Below, piece by piece: positions 23,855 to 32,062 of a DNA stretch of 64,000 bases. Origin of the DNA: Streptomyces sp. NBC_01283 (GTDB taxonomy: Bacteria > Actinomycetota > Actinomycetes > Streptomycetales > Streptomycetaceae); assembly GCF_041435335.1 (NCBI RefSeq), contig NZ_CP108430.1:3392501-3456500 (forward strand), read 5' to 3'. A program made the position numbers and the translations under genes. Below the pieces are notes generated by a model that saw nothing but the letters and a program-made list of their open reading frames with translations, had not been told where the DNA came from and did not search any database. Position 1 is the first letter of the stretch. Each line of letters opens with the position of its first letter.

Positions 23855-25228
23855 ATGTCTGATCTTCCCCGGAAGGCGGTAACCCGTACCGCCAAACTGG
23901 CCGCGCTGCCACTCGGCTTCGCCGGGCGGGCGACCTGGGGGCTCGGCAAGCGGATCGGGGGCAAGTCGGCGGAGATCGTCGGCCGTGAGCTGCAACAGCG
24001 CACGGCGGATCAGCTGTTCAAGGTCCTCGGCGAGCTCAAGGGCGGGGCCATGAAGTTCGGCCAGGCGCTGTCGGTCTTCGAGTCGGCGCTGCCGGAGGAG
24101 GTCGCGGGGCCCTATCGCGCCGCGCTGACGAAGCTGCAGGAAGCGGCTCCGCCGATGCCTACGCGCACCGTGCACGCCGTGCTCGCGGAGCGGCTCGGCG
24201 AGGACTGGCGCGCGCTGTTCCTGGAGTTTGAGGACAAGCCGGCCGCGGCCGCCTCGATAGGACAGGTCCACCGGGCGGTGTGGGCGGACGGGCGCGAGGT
24301 CGCGGTCAAGGTGCAGTATCCGGGGGCGGGCGAAGCGCTGCTCTCCGACCTGAACCAGCTCAGCCGGTTCGCCCGACTTCTGGGGCCGCTGATTCCGGGC
24401 ATGGACATCAAGCCGCTCATCGCGGAGCTGCGCGACCGGGTCTCCGAGGAGCTCGACTACAGCCTGGAGGCCCAGGCGCAGCAGGCGCACGCCGAGGAGT
24501 TCGCGGACGATCCGGATGTCGCGGTGCCCGATGTGGTGCATCAGTGCGAGCAGGTCCTGGTGACCGAGTGGATGGACGGGATCCCCCTCTCGGACGTGAT
24601 CGCGGACGGCTCCCAGGAGCAGCGCGACCGGGCGGGACAGCTCCTCGCCCGCTTCCTCTTCTCGGGTCCGGCGCGCACGGGCCTGCTGCACGCCGACCCG
24701 CATCCGGGCAACTTCCGTCTGCTGCCCGACGAGAAGGACGGCTGGCGGCTCGGGGTTCTCGACTTCGGAACGGTGGACCGGCTGCCCGGCGGGCTCCCGC
24801 CGACCATCGGCCGTTCCCTGCGGATGACGCTCGACGGCGAGGCCGACGCGGTCTACGCGATGTTGCGCGAGGAGGACTTCGTCCAGGAGTCCGTGGAGCT
24901 CGAACCGGACGCGGTGCTCGACTATCTGCTGCCGATCATCGAACCGATGCTGGTGGAGGAGTTCACCTTCACCCGCGGCTGGATGCGCGGCCAGGCCGCG
25001 CGGGTGGCCGATCCCCGCTCCCCCGCCTACCAGTTGGGCAAGCGGCTGAATCTCCCGCCGTCGTACCTGCTGATCCATCGTGTGACGTTGAGCACGATAG
25101 GGGTGCTCTGTCAGCTCGGGGCGACGGTGCGGATGCGGGACGAGCTCGAGGAGTGGCTGCCGGGCTTCCTGGAGGAGGAGTCGGAGGAGCAGGAGCCTCA
25201 GGAGGAAGACCCGGCGGCCGAGGCCTGA
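23855..25228 (+). CDS. AarF/ABC1/UbiB-family atypical kinase
   Basis: The product is 457 aa from ATG 23855 (GGAGG 6 nt upstream). Family-defining motifs are KFGQALS (the KxGQ motif), AAASIGQVHRA (the A-rich nucleotide loop), VAVKVQYPGA (VAIK Lys), EELDYSLEAQAQQ (ExD), LLHADPHPGNF (catalytic loop) and DFGTVDRL (DFG). In bacteria and mitochondria these proteins are ATPases affecting isoprenoid-quinone metabolism and membrane stress. Here menaquinone is the likely context. M. tuberculosis Rv3197 is the positional counterpart, beside whiB7. The C-terminus is an acidic E/Q-rich tail. Confidence 0.9.
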   Translation: MSDLPRKAVTRTAKLAALPLGFAGRATWGLGKRIGGKSAEIVGRELQQRTADQLFKVLGELKGGAMKFGQALSVFESALPEEVAGPYRAALTKLQEAAPPMPTRTVHAVLAERLGEDWRALFLEFEDKPAAAASIGQVHRAVWADGREVAVKVQYPGAGEALLSDLNQLSRFARLLGPLIPGMDIKPLIAELRDRVSEELDYSLEAQAQQAHAEEFADDPDVAVPDVVHQCEQVLVTEWMDGIPLSDVIADGSQEQRDRAGQLLARFLFSGPARTGLLHADPHPGNFRLLPDEKDGWRLGVLDFGTVDRLPGGLPPTIGRSLRMTLDGEADAVYAMLREEDFVQESVELEPDAVLDYLLPIIEPMLVEEFTFTRGWMRGQAARVADPRSPAYQLGKRLNLPPSYLLIHRVTLSTIGVLCQLGATVRMRDELEEWLPGFLEEESEEQEPQEEDPAAEA

Positions 25229-25262
25229 GGTCTGGGGGCCGGCCCTCACCACCCGGTGGACG

Positions 25263-25463
25263 TCACCACCAGGAGGAGTCGAGCCGGCTCTCGATTGCTC
25301 TGAGGTTCTCGCGGGCGCAGGAGTCGCAGAAGTAGTGACGGGCGCCGTTCTCCACGGAGCAGGTCCAGGTGGGCGGCGCGCCTTCGGCGACGGTGCCGCA
25401 GCGGGAGCACACGAGATTCTCGGCATTCTCGCTGCCCGCGGGCTGAGGAGTCTGCTGGTCCAC
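25263..25463 (-). CDS. Small zinc-ribbon protein
   Basis: The frame is 66 aa from GTG 25463; start codon choice is uncertain because the ribosome binding site is weak, and an upstream ATG at 25505 would give 80 aa. The sequence has four cysteines in two pairs, CSRCGTV and CDSCARENLRAIESRLDSSWW, plus a single Cys in TWTC, consistent with a zinc ribbon. It is a conserved hypothetical type in Streptomyces. Function unknown. It is convergent with the ABC1 kinase gene. Confidence 0.7.
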   Translation of the reverse strand: MDQQTPQPAGSENAENLVCSRCGTVAEGAPPTWTCSVENGARHYFCDSCARENLRAIESRLDSSWW

Positions 25464-25510
25464 CCGGCGACCATATCGTCGCTCCCGGAGGTTCGCCCGG
25501 CACAACGCAC

Positions 25511-25544
25511 CGCGGGGGCCGGTCCGTTCGGACCGGCCCCCGCG
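25511..25544. terminator. Hairpin terminator below the wblC operon
   Basis: A near-perfect 16-bp palindrome (25511-25526 with 25529-25544, TT at the centre) lies 49 nt beyond the stop of the last wblC-operon gene (25594). It separates that operon from the zinc-ribbon gene. Confidence 0.75.
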
Positions 25545-25593
25545 GGCATCTTGGTGAAGCTATGTCAGCTACGCGGTTGCGCCTGACGACTCG

Positions 25594-25917
25594 TCACTGC
25601 ATGACGGCCATGGCGAGCGCGCGCCTGGCGCGCAGCGACGCGCGCTCGGCGCGGCGCTGCATCCGGCGGGCCGCCATCACACGGGCGGCGGGGCGTTGGG
25701 CCTCGGCCTCACGCATGCGTTCGTGCATATGCGCACGAGCCAAGGCTTCTGGGATGAGTTGCATCTCGCGGGTCCTGTTCTGACGCGAGTCGTTCGCGCC
25801 GGTGGTGGTGAAGTCCGGGGTGGCGGAGCCTGCGGGCTCGGCGGTGGCTGCCTTCATCGGGGCCTGCTTCTTGGGGTCGTGCGTCAGGGGGCGATCGATT
25901 GTTCCGGCGGTGTTCAT
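25594..25917 (-). CDS. Hypothetical basic protein translationally coupled to wblC
   Basis: The product is 107 aa from ATG 25917; the start overlaps the wblC stop as ATGA. The N-terminus is polar (MNTAGTIDRPLTHDPKKQ) and the C-terminal half is strongly basic and helical (RARRALAMAVMQ preceded by ARVMAARRMQRRAERASLR). It may bind nucleic acid or the ribosome. The tight coupling suggests it is made with WblC under antibiotic stress. No family recognised beyond small Streptomyces hypotheticals. Confidence 0.7.
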   Translation of the reverse strand: MNTAGTIDRPLTHDPKKQAPMKAATAEPAGSATPDFTTTGANDSRQNRTREMQLIPEALARAHMHERMREAEAQRPAARVMAARRMQRRAERASLRARRALAMAVMQ

Positions 25918-26282
25918 GCGGCGACCGGGTTCTTGCGCGGACGGCCACGCGGACGCTTGCGGGCAACGACCACACCCTGGACGAAGAGCTCGCCGCCCCA
26001 GACGCCCCACGGCTCACGCCGCTCCTTGGCGCCGGCCAGGCAGGCCTCCATCAGCGGGCAGGTACGGCAGAGGGACTTGGCGTACTCGACGTCGGCGGGC
26101 GACTCGGCGAAGAAGACCTCCGGGTCGTAGGCACGGCACGGGACGGGTACGCCGAGGTTCTCGATGGCGTCGTCGAGCGCGGTGAGCGCAGTGAGGGGAG
26201 TCAAGGTCGGGTCCTCCGTGGGAGCGGGCGGGGGGAGAGTCTCTGAAGGCGGTACGGACGGGGCGTGCGCTTCGAGTTGCAC
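25914..26282 (-). CDS. wblC: WhiB-family Fe-S regulator WblC (WhiB7), antibiotic-stress activator
   Basis: The product is 122 aa from GTG 26282 (GAGGAAAA upstream). Four cysteines that bind the [4Fe-4S] cluster are C49, C72, C75 and C81. The GVWGGELF turn (93-100), which contacts sigma-A region 4, follows. The AT-hook KRPRGRPRKNP (109-119) is specific to WhiB7/WblC and binds A+T-rich DNA upstream of the -35. WblC with the housekeeping sigma factor turns on many intrinsic-resistance genes. It has a very long leader (about 650 nt) with an A-tract promoter and a terminator. It is co-transcribed with the downstream basic peptide gene. Confidence 0.95.
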   Translation of the reverse strand: MQLEAHAPSVPPSETLPPPAPTEDPTLTPLTALTALDDAIENLGVPVPCRAYDPEVFFAESPADVEYAKSLCRTCPLMEACLAGAKERREPWGVWGGELFVQGVVVARKRPRGRPRKNPVAA

Positions 26283-26391
26283 GGTGGTGTTTTCCTCGTC
26301 TGGTCGTGCCGGCCTGGGTCGGCCGGTTGGCGGCTGGTACCGGGTCTTGCTCGGCCCCTTCGCTCCGTCATCCCGTTTTGGGGAAAACAGA

Positions 26392-26426
26392 AGGGCCGCG
26401 GATCCCGGGTGGGGTTCCGCGGCCCT
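26392..26426 (-). terminator. Intrinsic terminator in the wblC leader (attenuator)
   Basis: On the minus strand an 11-bp G+C-rich stem (26416-26426 with 26392-26402, 13-nt loop) is followed at once by TCTGTTTTCCCC, the clearest U-tract-like tail in the window. It lies 110 nt before the wblC GTG and 24 nt after the stop codon of the upstream 126-codon ORF. That is where conditional termination is known for whiB7 leaders in mycobacteria. Confidence 0.8.
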
Positions 26427-26436
26427 GAAGGCGCCG

Positions 26437-26455
26437 GTCTGATCGAGGATCAGAC
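26437..26455 (-). promoter_or_regulatory. Hairpin overlapping the leader-ORF stop codon
   Basis: GTCTGATC and GATCAGAC (8-bp stem, 3-nt loop) form a hairpin whose first arm includes the stop of the leader ORF. A ribosome at the end of that ORF would open it and could shift the fold of the adjacent terminator. Confidence 0.6.
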
Positions 26456-26830
26456 TGGATCACTCCAGGGTTCGAGCCCACGGAAGGCCCACATCGTGTG
26501 GTTCTGGTGCTGCTTCGTCTGCTTCTTGGATCCGGCACCGGCTGCGGCAAAGGCATAGGCCTGCGCCTGTGCCGTCACTACTGCTTCCGGTGCCTTGGTC
26601 GCTCGTCCGCTGCCTTCATTGACCTCACGCATCGGCTGCACGTTGAGAGCGGTGCGAGCGTTCCGCGGGAGGGACAGAGGCAGGACGGAGGACTCCGGAC
26701 GGATGGCGGCGGCAGCGATGCCACCGGACAGACCGGTGCCCAGGTTCGAGAAGCCGAGCAGGCAGGAAGCGACGACCGAGCGATCGGTCATTTTCACGGT
26801 GCTGATGAAGCTCTCGTTGATGCTGATCAC
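26450..26830 (-). CDS. 126-codon leader ORF upstream of wblC
   Basis: The frame begins at GTG 26830 with an excellent site (AGGAGG, 8 nt spacing) and runs to a stop at 26450, inside a hairpin and just before the wblC-leader terminator. The translation starts VISINESFISTVKMTDRSVVASCLLGF and ends GSKKQTKQHQNHTMWAFRG and SDPV. It resembles no family I know. The C-terminus has several hydrophobic and Gln/His/Lys-rich stretches. Third-position GC is lower than for normal genes in parts. It may be an ordinary small gene or the translated leader that lets ribosome stalling control termination upstream of wblC. Confidence 0.6.
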   Translation of the reverse strand: MISINESFISTVKMTDRSVVASCLLGFSNLGTGLSGGIAAAAIRPESSVLPLSLPRNARTALNVQPMREVNEGSGRATKAPEAVVTAQAQAYAFAAAGAGSKKQTKQHQNHTMWAFRGLEPWSDPV

Positions 26831-26895
26831 TGGAATCGCCTCCTCTCGGCGTCTATGGGATCGGCCGGAACCGATCCTGCGGGCTATTAAGTACA

Positions 26896-26935
26896 GCACG
26901 GGGCGAGGGCTTCGGAGAAGCCGCCGTTCCCGTGC
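26896..26935 (-). promoter_or_regulatory. Hairpin at the 5' end of the wblC transcript
   Basis: GCACGGG/CCCGTGC (26896-26902 with 26929-26935) encloses an inner GGCTTC-GGA-GAAGCC hairpin (26908-26922). It begins at about the predicted transcription start and could stabilise or regulate the leader. Confidence 0.5.
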
Positions 26936-26940
26936 TTAAG

Positions 26941-26981
26941 AACCTATGGGTCTTCCTTGCGCATGCGCAAACTATTTTTTC
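26941..26981 (-). promoter_or_regulatory. Predicted WblC-autoregulated promoter with A-tract
   Basis: On the minus strand A-tract GAAAAAATAG (26972-26981) lies directly before -35 TTGCGC (26965-26970), then 18 nt, then -10 TAGGTT (26941-26946). An A/T tract next to the -35 is the known requirement of WhiB7/WblC-dependent promoters, where the AT-hook binds. The -35 overlaps a 14-bp perfect palindrome, TTGCGCATGCGCAA (26957-26970). Confidence 0.65.
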
Positions 26982-26993
26982 GACGAGTTTGAA

Positions 26994-29201
26994 TCAGTTG
27001 CCATCGGCGCCCCTTACACGCTCCTCACCTGCACAGATGGCGAGGACATCAGATCCGAATCGGTTGAGCTTGCGCACGCCGACGCCCGGGATCCGGGCCA
27101 GCTCGCCCTCCTCGTCGGGCGAGGCCTCCGCGATGGCGATCAAGGTCTTGTCCGTGAACACGCAGTACGCGGGCTGTCCGAGGAGCTCCGCCTGGCCCGA
27201 ACGCCACTCCCGAAGCCGTTCGTAGAGCCCTTCGTCCATGTCGGACGGGCAGTCCTCGCACCGCATCAGCTTCATCTCGCCCGCGTCGGTCAGGGACCGC
27301 CCGCAGACCCGGCACCGGGCCGGTGACCTGCCCGTCCTTCGGCGGCTCCGGCTGCCGCCGCTCTCCTCGCCGCCGGTGCCGCGCTCGACACCGCCGGGTC
27401 CGCCGCCCGCGGCACGCGCTCCGGTGCCCGCCCCCGAGCCCGGGCGCAGCCCGTCCAGGAAGCGGCTGGGCCGGCGTCCGGCGCGACCGCCCGGCGAGCG
27501 GGACAGTGCCCAGGAGAGGGAGAGGTGGAGACGGGCCCGGGTGACGCCCACGTACAGGAGGCGGCGCTCCTCCTCCACCTGCTCGTCGGTCTTGGCGTAC
27601 GTGATCGGCATCATGCCCTCGGCGAGACCGACCAGGAAGACGGCGTCCCACTCCAGGCCCTTGGCGGCGTGCAGCGAGGCGAGGGTGACGCCCTCGACGG
27701 TCGGCGCGTGCTGGGCGTTGGCGCGCTCGTCGAGCTCCCCCACGAGGTCGGAGAGCGTCGCGTCGGGCTTGGCCCGCGCGAAGTCCTCGGCGAGGCGCAC
27801 CAGGGCCGCCAGGGACTCCCAGCGGTCGCGGGCCGCGCCGGAGCCCGCCGGGGGCTGGGTCGTCCAGCCCTTCGTGGAGAGCACGGCCCGCACCTGCGAG
27901 GGCAGGTCGACGACGTCGTCGAGCAGGGAGTCGTTGCCCCCGAAGCGGGCCGCGCCGCGCAGGGCCGCGCCCGCCTCCCGGACCTCGGTGCGCTCGAAGA
28001 AGCGCTCGGCGCCGCGCAGCTGGTAGGCCACACCGGCGTCGGCGAGCGCCTGCTCGTAGATCTCGGACTGGGAGTTCGTGCGGAACAGGACGGCGATCTC
28101 GCTCGCCGGGGTGCCGTCGGCGATGAGGGCGCGGATGCGGCGGGCGGCACCTTCGGCCTCGGCGGGCTCGTCCGCGTACTCCGTGTAGAACGGTTCGGCT
28201 CCGGCGTCGCGCTGGGAGATCAGTTCGAGGCGGTGGTCCGCGGCGCGACCGCGGGCCTGGGAGAGCAGGCCGTTGGCGAGGTGGACGACCTGGGGCGTGG
28301 AGCGGTAGTCCCGGACGAGCTTGACGACCGTCGCCCCGGGGTGGCGGGTGCGGAAGTTCAGCAGGTGGTCGGGGGTCGCGCCGGTGAAGGAGTAGATCGT
28401 CTGGCTGGCGTCGCCGACGACGCAGAGGCTGTCGCGGTCACCGAGCCACAGCTCAAGGAGACGCTGCTGGAGCGGGCTGACGTCCTGGTACTCGTCGACC
28501 ACGAAGTGCTGGTACTGGGCGCGGACCTGGTCGGCGATGTCGTGGCGGTCCTGGAGGATGCCGACGGCCAGGAGCAGGACGTCCTCGAAGTCGATGACGG
28601 AGCGGTCGCGCTTGAGATCTTCGTACGCCCCGTAGATCTGGGCGATCTCCGCCGAGTCCCGGGGGATCAGGCGGCCGGACTTCGCGGCGGCGGCCGCATA
28701 GTCCGCGGGGACGGTCTGGGTGACCTTGGACCACTCGATCTCGCTCGTCACGTCGCGCAGTTCATTGCGGTCGAGGCGGATGCGGGAGGCGGCCGCGGCG
28801 TCCGCGACGAGCTTGATCTTGCGGTCGACGATCCGCGGCAGCTGGCCGCCGACTGCTTTCGGCCAGAAGAACTGGAGCTGGCGCAGGGCGGCGGAGTGGA
28901 ACGTACGCGCCTGGACCCCGGAGGCGCCGAGCTGGCGGAGGCGGCCGCGCATCTCGCCCGCCGCGCGGTTGGTGAACGTGACGGCGAGCACGCTGGCGGG
29001 CTGGAGGATTCCGGCGCGCACGCCATAGGCGATCCGGTGCGTGATCGCCCGGGTCTTGCCCGTGCCGGCGCCTGCCAGGACACACACCGGCCCGTGCAGG
29101 GCGGTGGCCACCTCGCGCTGCTCGGGGTCGAGCCCGGCGAGCACCGCGTCGGCAGAGTCCGGGACCTGCGGGAAGAGGGTGGAGTGCGTTGCTGCTGTCA
29201 C
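26994..29201 (-). CDS. uvrD2: UvrD2-type ATP-dependent DNA helicase
   Basis: The product is 735 aa from GTG 29201; a further-upstream GTG at 29249 is possible. Superfamily 1A motifs are present: Walker A AGAGTGKTR (43-51), VDEYQDVSPLQQRLLELW (motif II), GDASQTIYSFTGA (III), VKLVRDYRSTP (IV) and YVGVTRARLHLSLSW (VI). A four-Cys zinc site (CRVCGRSL ... MRCEDCP) and an HRDC domain (GELARIPGVGVRKLNRFGSDVL) close the chain, the same layout as mycobacterial UvrD2. It unwinds DNA during repair. It is divergent from the mycoredoxin gene. Confidence 0.92.
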   Translation of the reverse strand: MTAATHSTLFPQVPDSADAVLAGLDPEQREVATALHGPVCVLAGAGTGKTRAITHRIAYGVRAGILQPASVLAVTFTNRAAGEMRGRLRQLGASGVQARTFHSAALRQLQFFWPKAVGGQLPRIVDRKIKLVADAAAASRIRLDRNELRDVTSEIEWSKVTQTVPADYAAAAAKSGRLIPRDSAEIAQIYGAYEDLKRDRSVIDFEDVLLLAVGILQDRHDIADQVRAQYQHFVVDEYQDVSPLQQRLLELWLGDRDSLCVVGDASQTIYSFTGATPDHLLNFRTRHPGATVVKLVRDYRSTPQVVHLANGLLSQARGRAADHRLELISQRDAGAEPFYTEYADEPAEAEGAARRIRALIADGTPASEIAVLFRTNSQSEIYEQALADAGVAYQLRGAERFFERTEVREAGAALRGAARFGGNDSLLDDVVDLPSQVRAVLSTKGWTTQPPAGSGAARDRWESLAALVRLAEDFARAKPDATLSDLVGELDERANAQHAPTVEGVTLASLHAAKGLEWDAVFLVGLAEGMMPITYAKTDEQVEEERRLLYVGVTRARLHLSLSWALSRSPGGRAGRRPSRFLDGLRPGSGAGTGARAAGGGPGGVERGTGGEESGGSRSRRRTGRSPARCRVCGRSLTDAGEMKLMRCEDCPSDMDEGLYERLREWRSGQAELLGQPAYCVFTDKTLIAIAEASPDEEGELARIPGVGVRKLNRFGSDVLAICAGEERVRGADGN

Positions 29202-29352
29202 CCCGCCATGCTGCCAGGTCGCCGGAGGCGCGTGAGCCCGGTTGTCCACAGGGGGGCCGGTGCGGTCGTACTAATGCGGGAATGGTGGCCGGGTCACGTA
29301 CGTTCAGGTCATTGCGATGACGCACCCCGAGCAACAAAGGAGCGCGAGACAC

Positions 29353-29595
29353 ATGCCGGGCACTGTGACGATGTACAGCACCACGTGGTGCGGCTACTGC
29401 CGCCGGCTCAAGGGCCAGATGGACCGCGAGGGCATCACGTACAACGAGATCAACATTGAGCACGACCCGGATTCCGCGACCTTCGTCGAGAAGGCGAACG
29501 GCGGAAACCAGACGGTTCCCACCGTTCTCTTCCCGGACGGCTCGACGCTGACGAATCCGTCGCTGGCCCAGGTGAAGCAGAAGCTGGCCGCCTGA
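29353..29595 (+). CDS. mrx1: Mycoredoxin / glutaredoxin-like thiol oxidoreductase
   Basis: The product is 80 aa from ATG 29353 (AAGGAG, 10 nt spacing); an ATG at 29317 is less likely. The redox motif is CGYC (13-16), the cis-Pro segment is TVPTVLFPDG and GNQ-TVP is typical of the mycoredoxin clade. Mycoredoxin-1 reduces mycothiol mixed disulfides and mycothiolated proteins. It lies beside uvrD2 and whiB7 in M. tuberculosis also. Confidence 0.92.
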   Translation: MPGTVTMYSTTWCGYCRRLKGQMDREGITYNEINIEHDPDSATFVEKANGGNQTVPTVLFPDGSTLTNPSLAQVKQKLAA

Positions 29596-29624
29596 GCGGC
29601 GGGGCCCGATCTCCGGACGGGCCC

Positions 29625-30572
29625 CTAGCCGACGGTGCCCGGCTTCGGCAGGGGCTTGCCGTACCAGAGCTCGATCAGCCGGGCCGCAATCGAGATCCCG
29701 TAGGGAGGCAGGACCTCCCCGGACTCGAATGCGGCCCGCAGGTCTTCCCGGGAGAACCAGCGGGCCTCGGAGATCTCCTCGCCGTCCACGTTGATCTCGT
29801 ACGTCGTGGCGCTGGCCATGAAGCCCAGCATGAGGCTGGAGGGGAACGGCCAGGGCTGGCTCGCGACGTACTCGACGTCGCCGACCGTGACACCGGCCTC
29901 CTCCCAGACCTCGCGCCGCACCGACGTCTCGATGGACTCGCCCGGCTCCACGAAGCCCGCGAGCGTCGAGAAGCGGCCCTCGGGCCAGTGCACCTGGCGG
30001 CCGAGGAGCGCACGGTCCTGGTCGTCCGTCACGAGCATGATCACGGCCGGGTCCGTACGCGGGTAGTGCTCGGCGCCGCACGCCTGGCAGCGACGGATGT
30101 GGCCGGCCGCCGCGATGACGGTGCGCTCGCCGCAGCGCGAGCAGAAGCGGTGCAGGCGCTGCCAGTTCTCCAGGGCCACGGCGTGCACCATCAGGCCCGC
30201 ATCACGGGGCGACAGGAGGAGTCCCGCCTCGCGCAGACCCGCGGGGCGCGCCTGCTGGTCCATGCGGCCCGGCAGGGAGTCCTTCTGCAGGGCGAAGTAG
30301 CTGACGCCGTCGTCGTCCGTGCCCAGGAAGTAGCGGTGCGCCTCGGTGAGGGGCGCCTCGAAGGACGGGGTCATCACCAGTTCAGTGCTGCCGTCCGGCG
30401 TCTCGTCGATCAGTACCTGGCCGCCGGAGACGACGAAGACCCGTGTCGTGGGGTGGCTCCAGGCGGCGGCGAGCCAGGCCTCGTCGAGGCGGTGGTGGGC
30501 TGCGCGATCGATGCCGCTCGGTGCGGTGAGCGAGACGGGACGGTCAGCGGTGCGGTCGGTCCAGGTGGTCAC
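29625..30572 (-). CDS. nudC: NADH pyrophosphatase NudC (Nudix)
   Basis: The product is 315 aa from GTG 30572 (TTG 30584 also in frame, but its ribosome site is fused to the codon). An N-terminal domain is followed by a zinc finger with Cys144, Cys147, Cys162 and Cys165 (CSRC, CQAC). The Nudix box GFVEPGESIETSVRREVWEEAGV (206-228) is complete. The NudC-specific SQPWPFPSS (238-246) is present, which marks NAD(H)-hydrolysing enzymes that also remove NAD caps from RNA. It lies tail-to-tail with mrx1, 29 nt apart. Confidence 0.93.
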   Translation of the reverse strand: MTTWTDRTADRPVSLTAPSGIDRAAHHRLDEAWLAAAWSHPTTRVFVVSGGQVLIDETPDGSTELVMTPSFEAPLTEAHRYFLGTDDDGVSYFALQKDSLPGRMDQQARPAGLREAGLLLSPRDAGLMVHAVALENWQRLHRFCSRCGERTVIAAAGHIRRCQACGAEHYPRTDPAVIMLVTDDQDRALLGRQVHWPEGRFSTLAGFVEPGESIETSVRREVWEEAGVTVGDVEYVASQPWPFPSSLMLGFMASATTYEINVDGEEISEARWFSREDLRAAFESGEVLPPYGISIAARLIELWYGKPLPKPGTVG

Positions 30573-30630
30573 AGGTGCTTCCAACTCCCCCGATGGAATG
30601 GGTGGTTCTGCAAGGTCGACAAGGCGGGGC

Positions 30631-32052
30631 TCAGTGTGCGTCGTGCCAGTTCTCGGCGAGATCGCCCCACAGGTAGGCCGTCGTCTCGACTCCCTTGAGG
30701 AGCAGATCGATTTCGACCTTCTCGTTCGGCGCGTGCCAGCCGTCGGACGGCACGGAGATGCCCAGGAAGAGCACGGGGGCGTCGAGCACGTCCTGGAGGT
30801 CGGCCGCCGGTCCCGAACCGCCCTCTCGGGTGAAGCGGATCGGCTGCTCGAAGGCCTGTCCCATCGCCCGTACGACGGACTGCAGGGCGGGGTGGTCGAG
30901 CGGCGTCAGGCACGGGCGCGTGGCGGCGCCGAAGGTGATCGTGTGGCTGATTCCGGCCGGCAACTGATCGCCGACCCAGGTCCGCACGGCCTCTTCGACG
31001 CGGTCCGCGTCCTGGCCCGCGACGAGCCGGAAGGAGAGCTTCAGGAAGGCGGACAACGGAACGATCGTCTTGCCGCCGGGCCCTTGGTAGCCGCCGCCGA
31101 TGCCGTTGACCTCGGCGGTGGGGCGGGCCCAGATGCGCTCCAGGGTGGTGTGGCCCGCTTCTCCGTGGGTCGCGTGGGACTTGGCCGTACGCAGCCAGCG
31201 CTCCTCGTCGAAGGGCAGCTCGGCGAAGAGTTCGCGCTCGCGGTCGGTGAGTTCGGTGATGCCTTCGTAGAAGCCGGGGACGGCCACGCGCGCGTGCTCG
31301 TCGTGCAGCGCGGCGACGAGGCGGGCGGCGGCGGTCGCCGGGTTCGGGACGGCGCCACCGAAGGAGCCCGAGTGGATGTCCTGGTCGGGGCCGCGCAGCT
31401 CGATCTCGCAGTCGGCGAGGCCGCGCATGCCGGTGCAGACCGTGGGGGTGTCCTCCGCCCACATGCCGGTGTCCGAGACGATCACCGCGTCGGCCGCGAT
31501 GCGCTCCTTCTGCTCCTCGATCAGCGCGCGGAAGTGCGGGGAGCCCGACTCCTCCTCGCCCTCGATCAGGAGCTTCAGGTTCACCGCGGGGGCGGTGCGG
31601 CCGGTGGCGGCGAGGTGGGCGCGGACGCCGAGTGTGTGGAAGAACACCTGGCCCTTGTCGTCGGCTGCCCCGCGCGCGTAGAGGCGGTTTCCCTGGACGA
31701 CGGGCTCGAAGGGGTCCGTGTGCCAGCCGTCCTCGCGGGCCGCGGGCTGCACGTCGTGGTGGCCGTAGACGAGGACCGTGGGGGCCTGCGGGTCGCCCGA
31801 GGGCCACTCGGCGAAGACGGCGGGAGCCCCGGCCGTCTGCCAGACCTCGACGGTCGGGAAGCCGGTCTCCTTGAGCTGCGCGGCGAGCCAGTCCGCGCTG
31901 CGCCACACGTCCTGTGCATGGTCGGGCTGTGCCGACACGGACGGGATGCGCAGCCACTCGGCGAGATCGTCGAGGAAGGCGGCACGGTGGGTCTGGATGT
32001 ACGTACGAACGGCGCTGACGCCACTGACGTCACTGTCAACGGACTGGCTCAT
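30631..32052 (-). CDS. M20-family metallodipeptidase
   Basis: The product is 473 aa from ATG 32052. Metal-site motifs: YGHHDVQPA (His-x-Asp), GAADDKGQ (Asp bridging ligand), EGEEESGSP (catalytic Glu-Glu), DTGMWAED and the C-terminal FTREGGSGPA with the last His in PNEKVEIDL context. Length and sequence match ArgE/DapE-type dipeptidases of the M20 family. The 26-bp gap to NudC suggests common transcription on the minus strand. Natural substrate unknown; beta-Ala-His or cytosolic dipeptides are typical. Confidence 0.92.
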   Translation of the reverse strand: MSQSVDSDVSGVSAVRTYIQTHRAAFLDDLAEWLRIPSVSAQPDHAQDVWRSADWLAAQLKETGFPTVEVWQTAGAPAVFAEWPSGDPQAPTVLVYGHHDVQPAAREDGWHTDPFEPVVQGNRLYARGAADDKGQVFFHTLGVRAHLAATGRTAPAVNLKLLIEGEEESGSPHFRALIEEQKERIAADAVIVSDTGMWAEDTPTVCTGMRGLADCEIELRGPDQDIHSGSFGGAVPNPATAAARLVAALHDEHARVAVPGFYEGITELTDRERELFAELPFDEERWLRTAKSHATHGEAGHTTLERIWARPTAEVNGIGGGYQGPGGKTIVPLSAFLKLSFRLVAGQDADRVEEAVRTWVGDQLPAGISHTITFGAATRPCLTPLDHPALQSVVRAMGQAFEQPIRFTREGGSGPAADLQDVLDAPVLFLGISVPSDGWHAPNEKVEIDLLLKGVETTAYLWGDLAENWHDAH

Positions 32053-32062
32053 GGTCACGAGC

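Noticed and set aside
27525..29459. 644-codon plus-strand frame opposite uvrD2
   Set aside because: Shadow frame of uvrD2 running across the mycoredoxin start.
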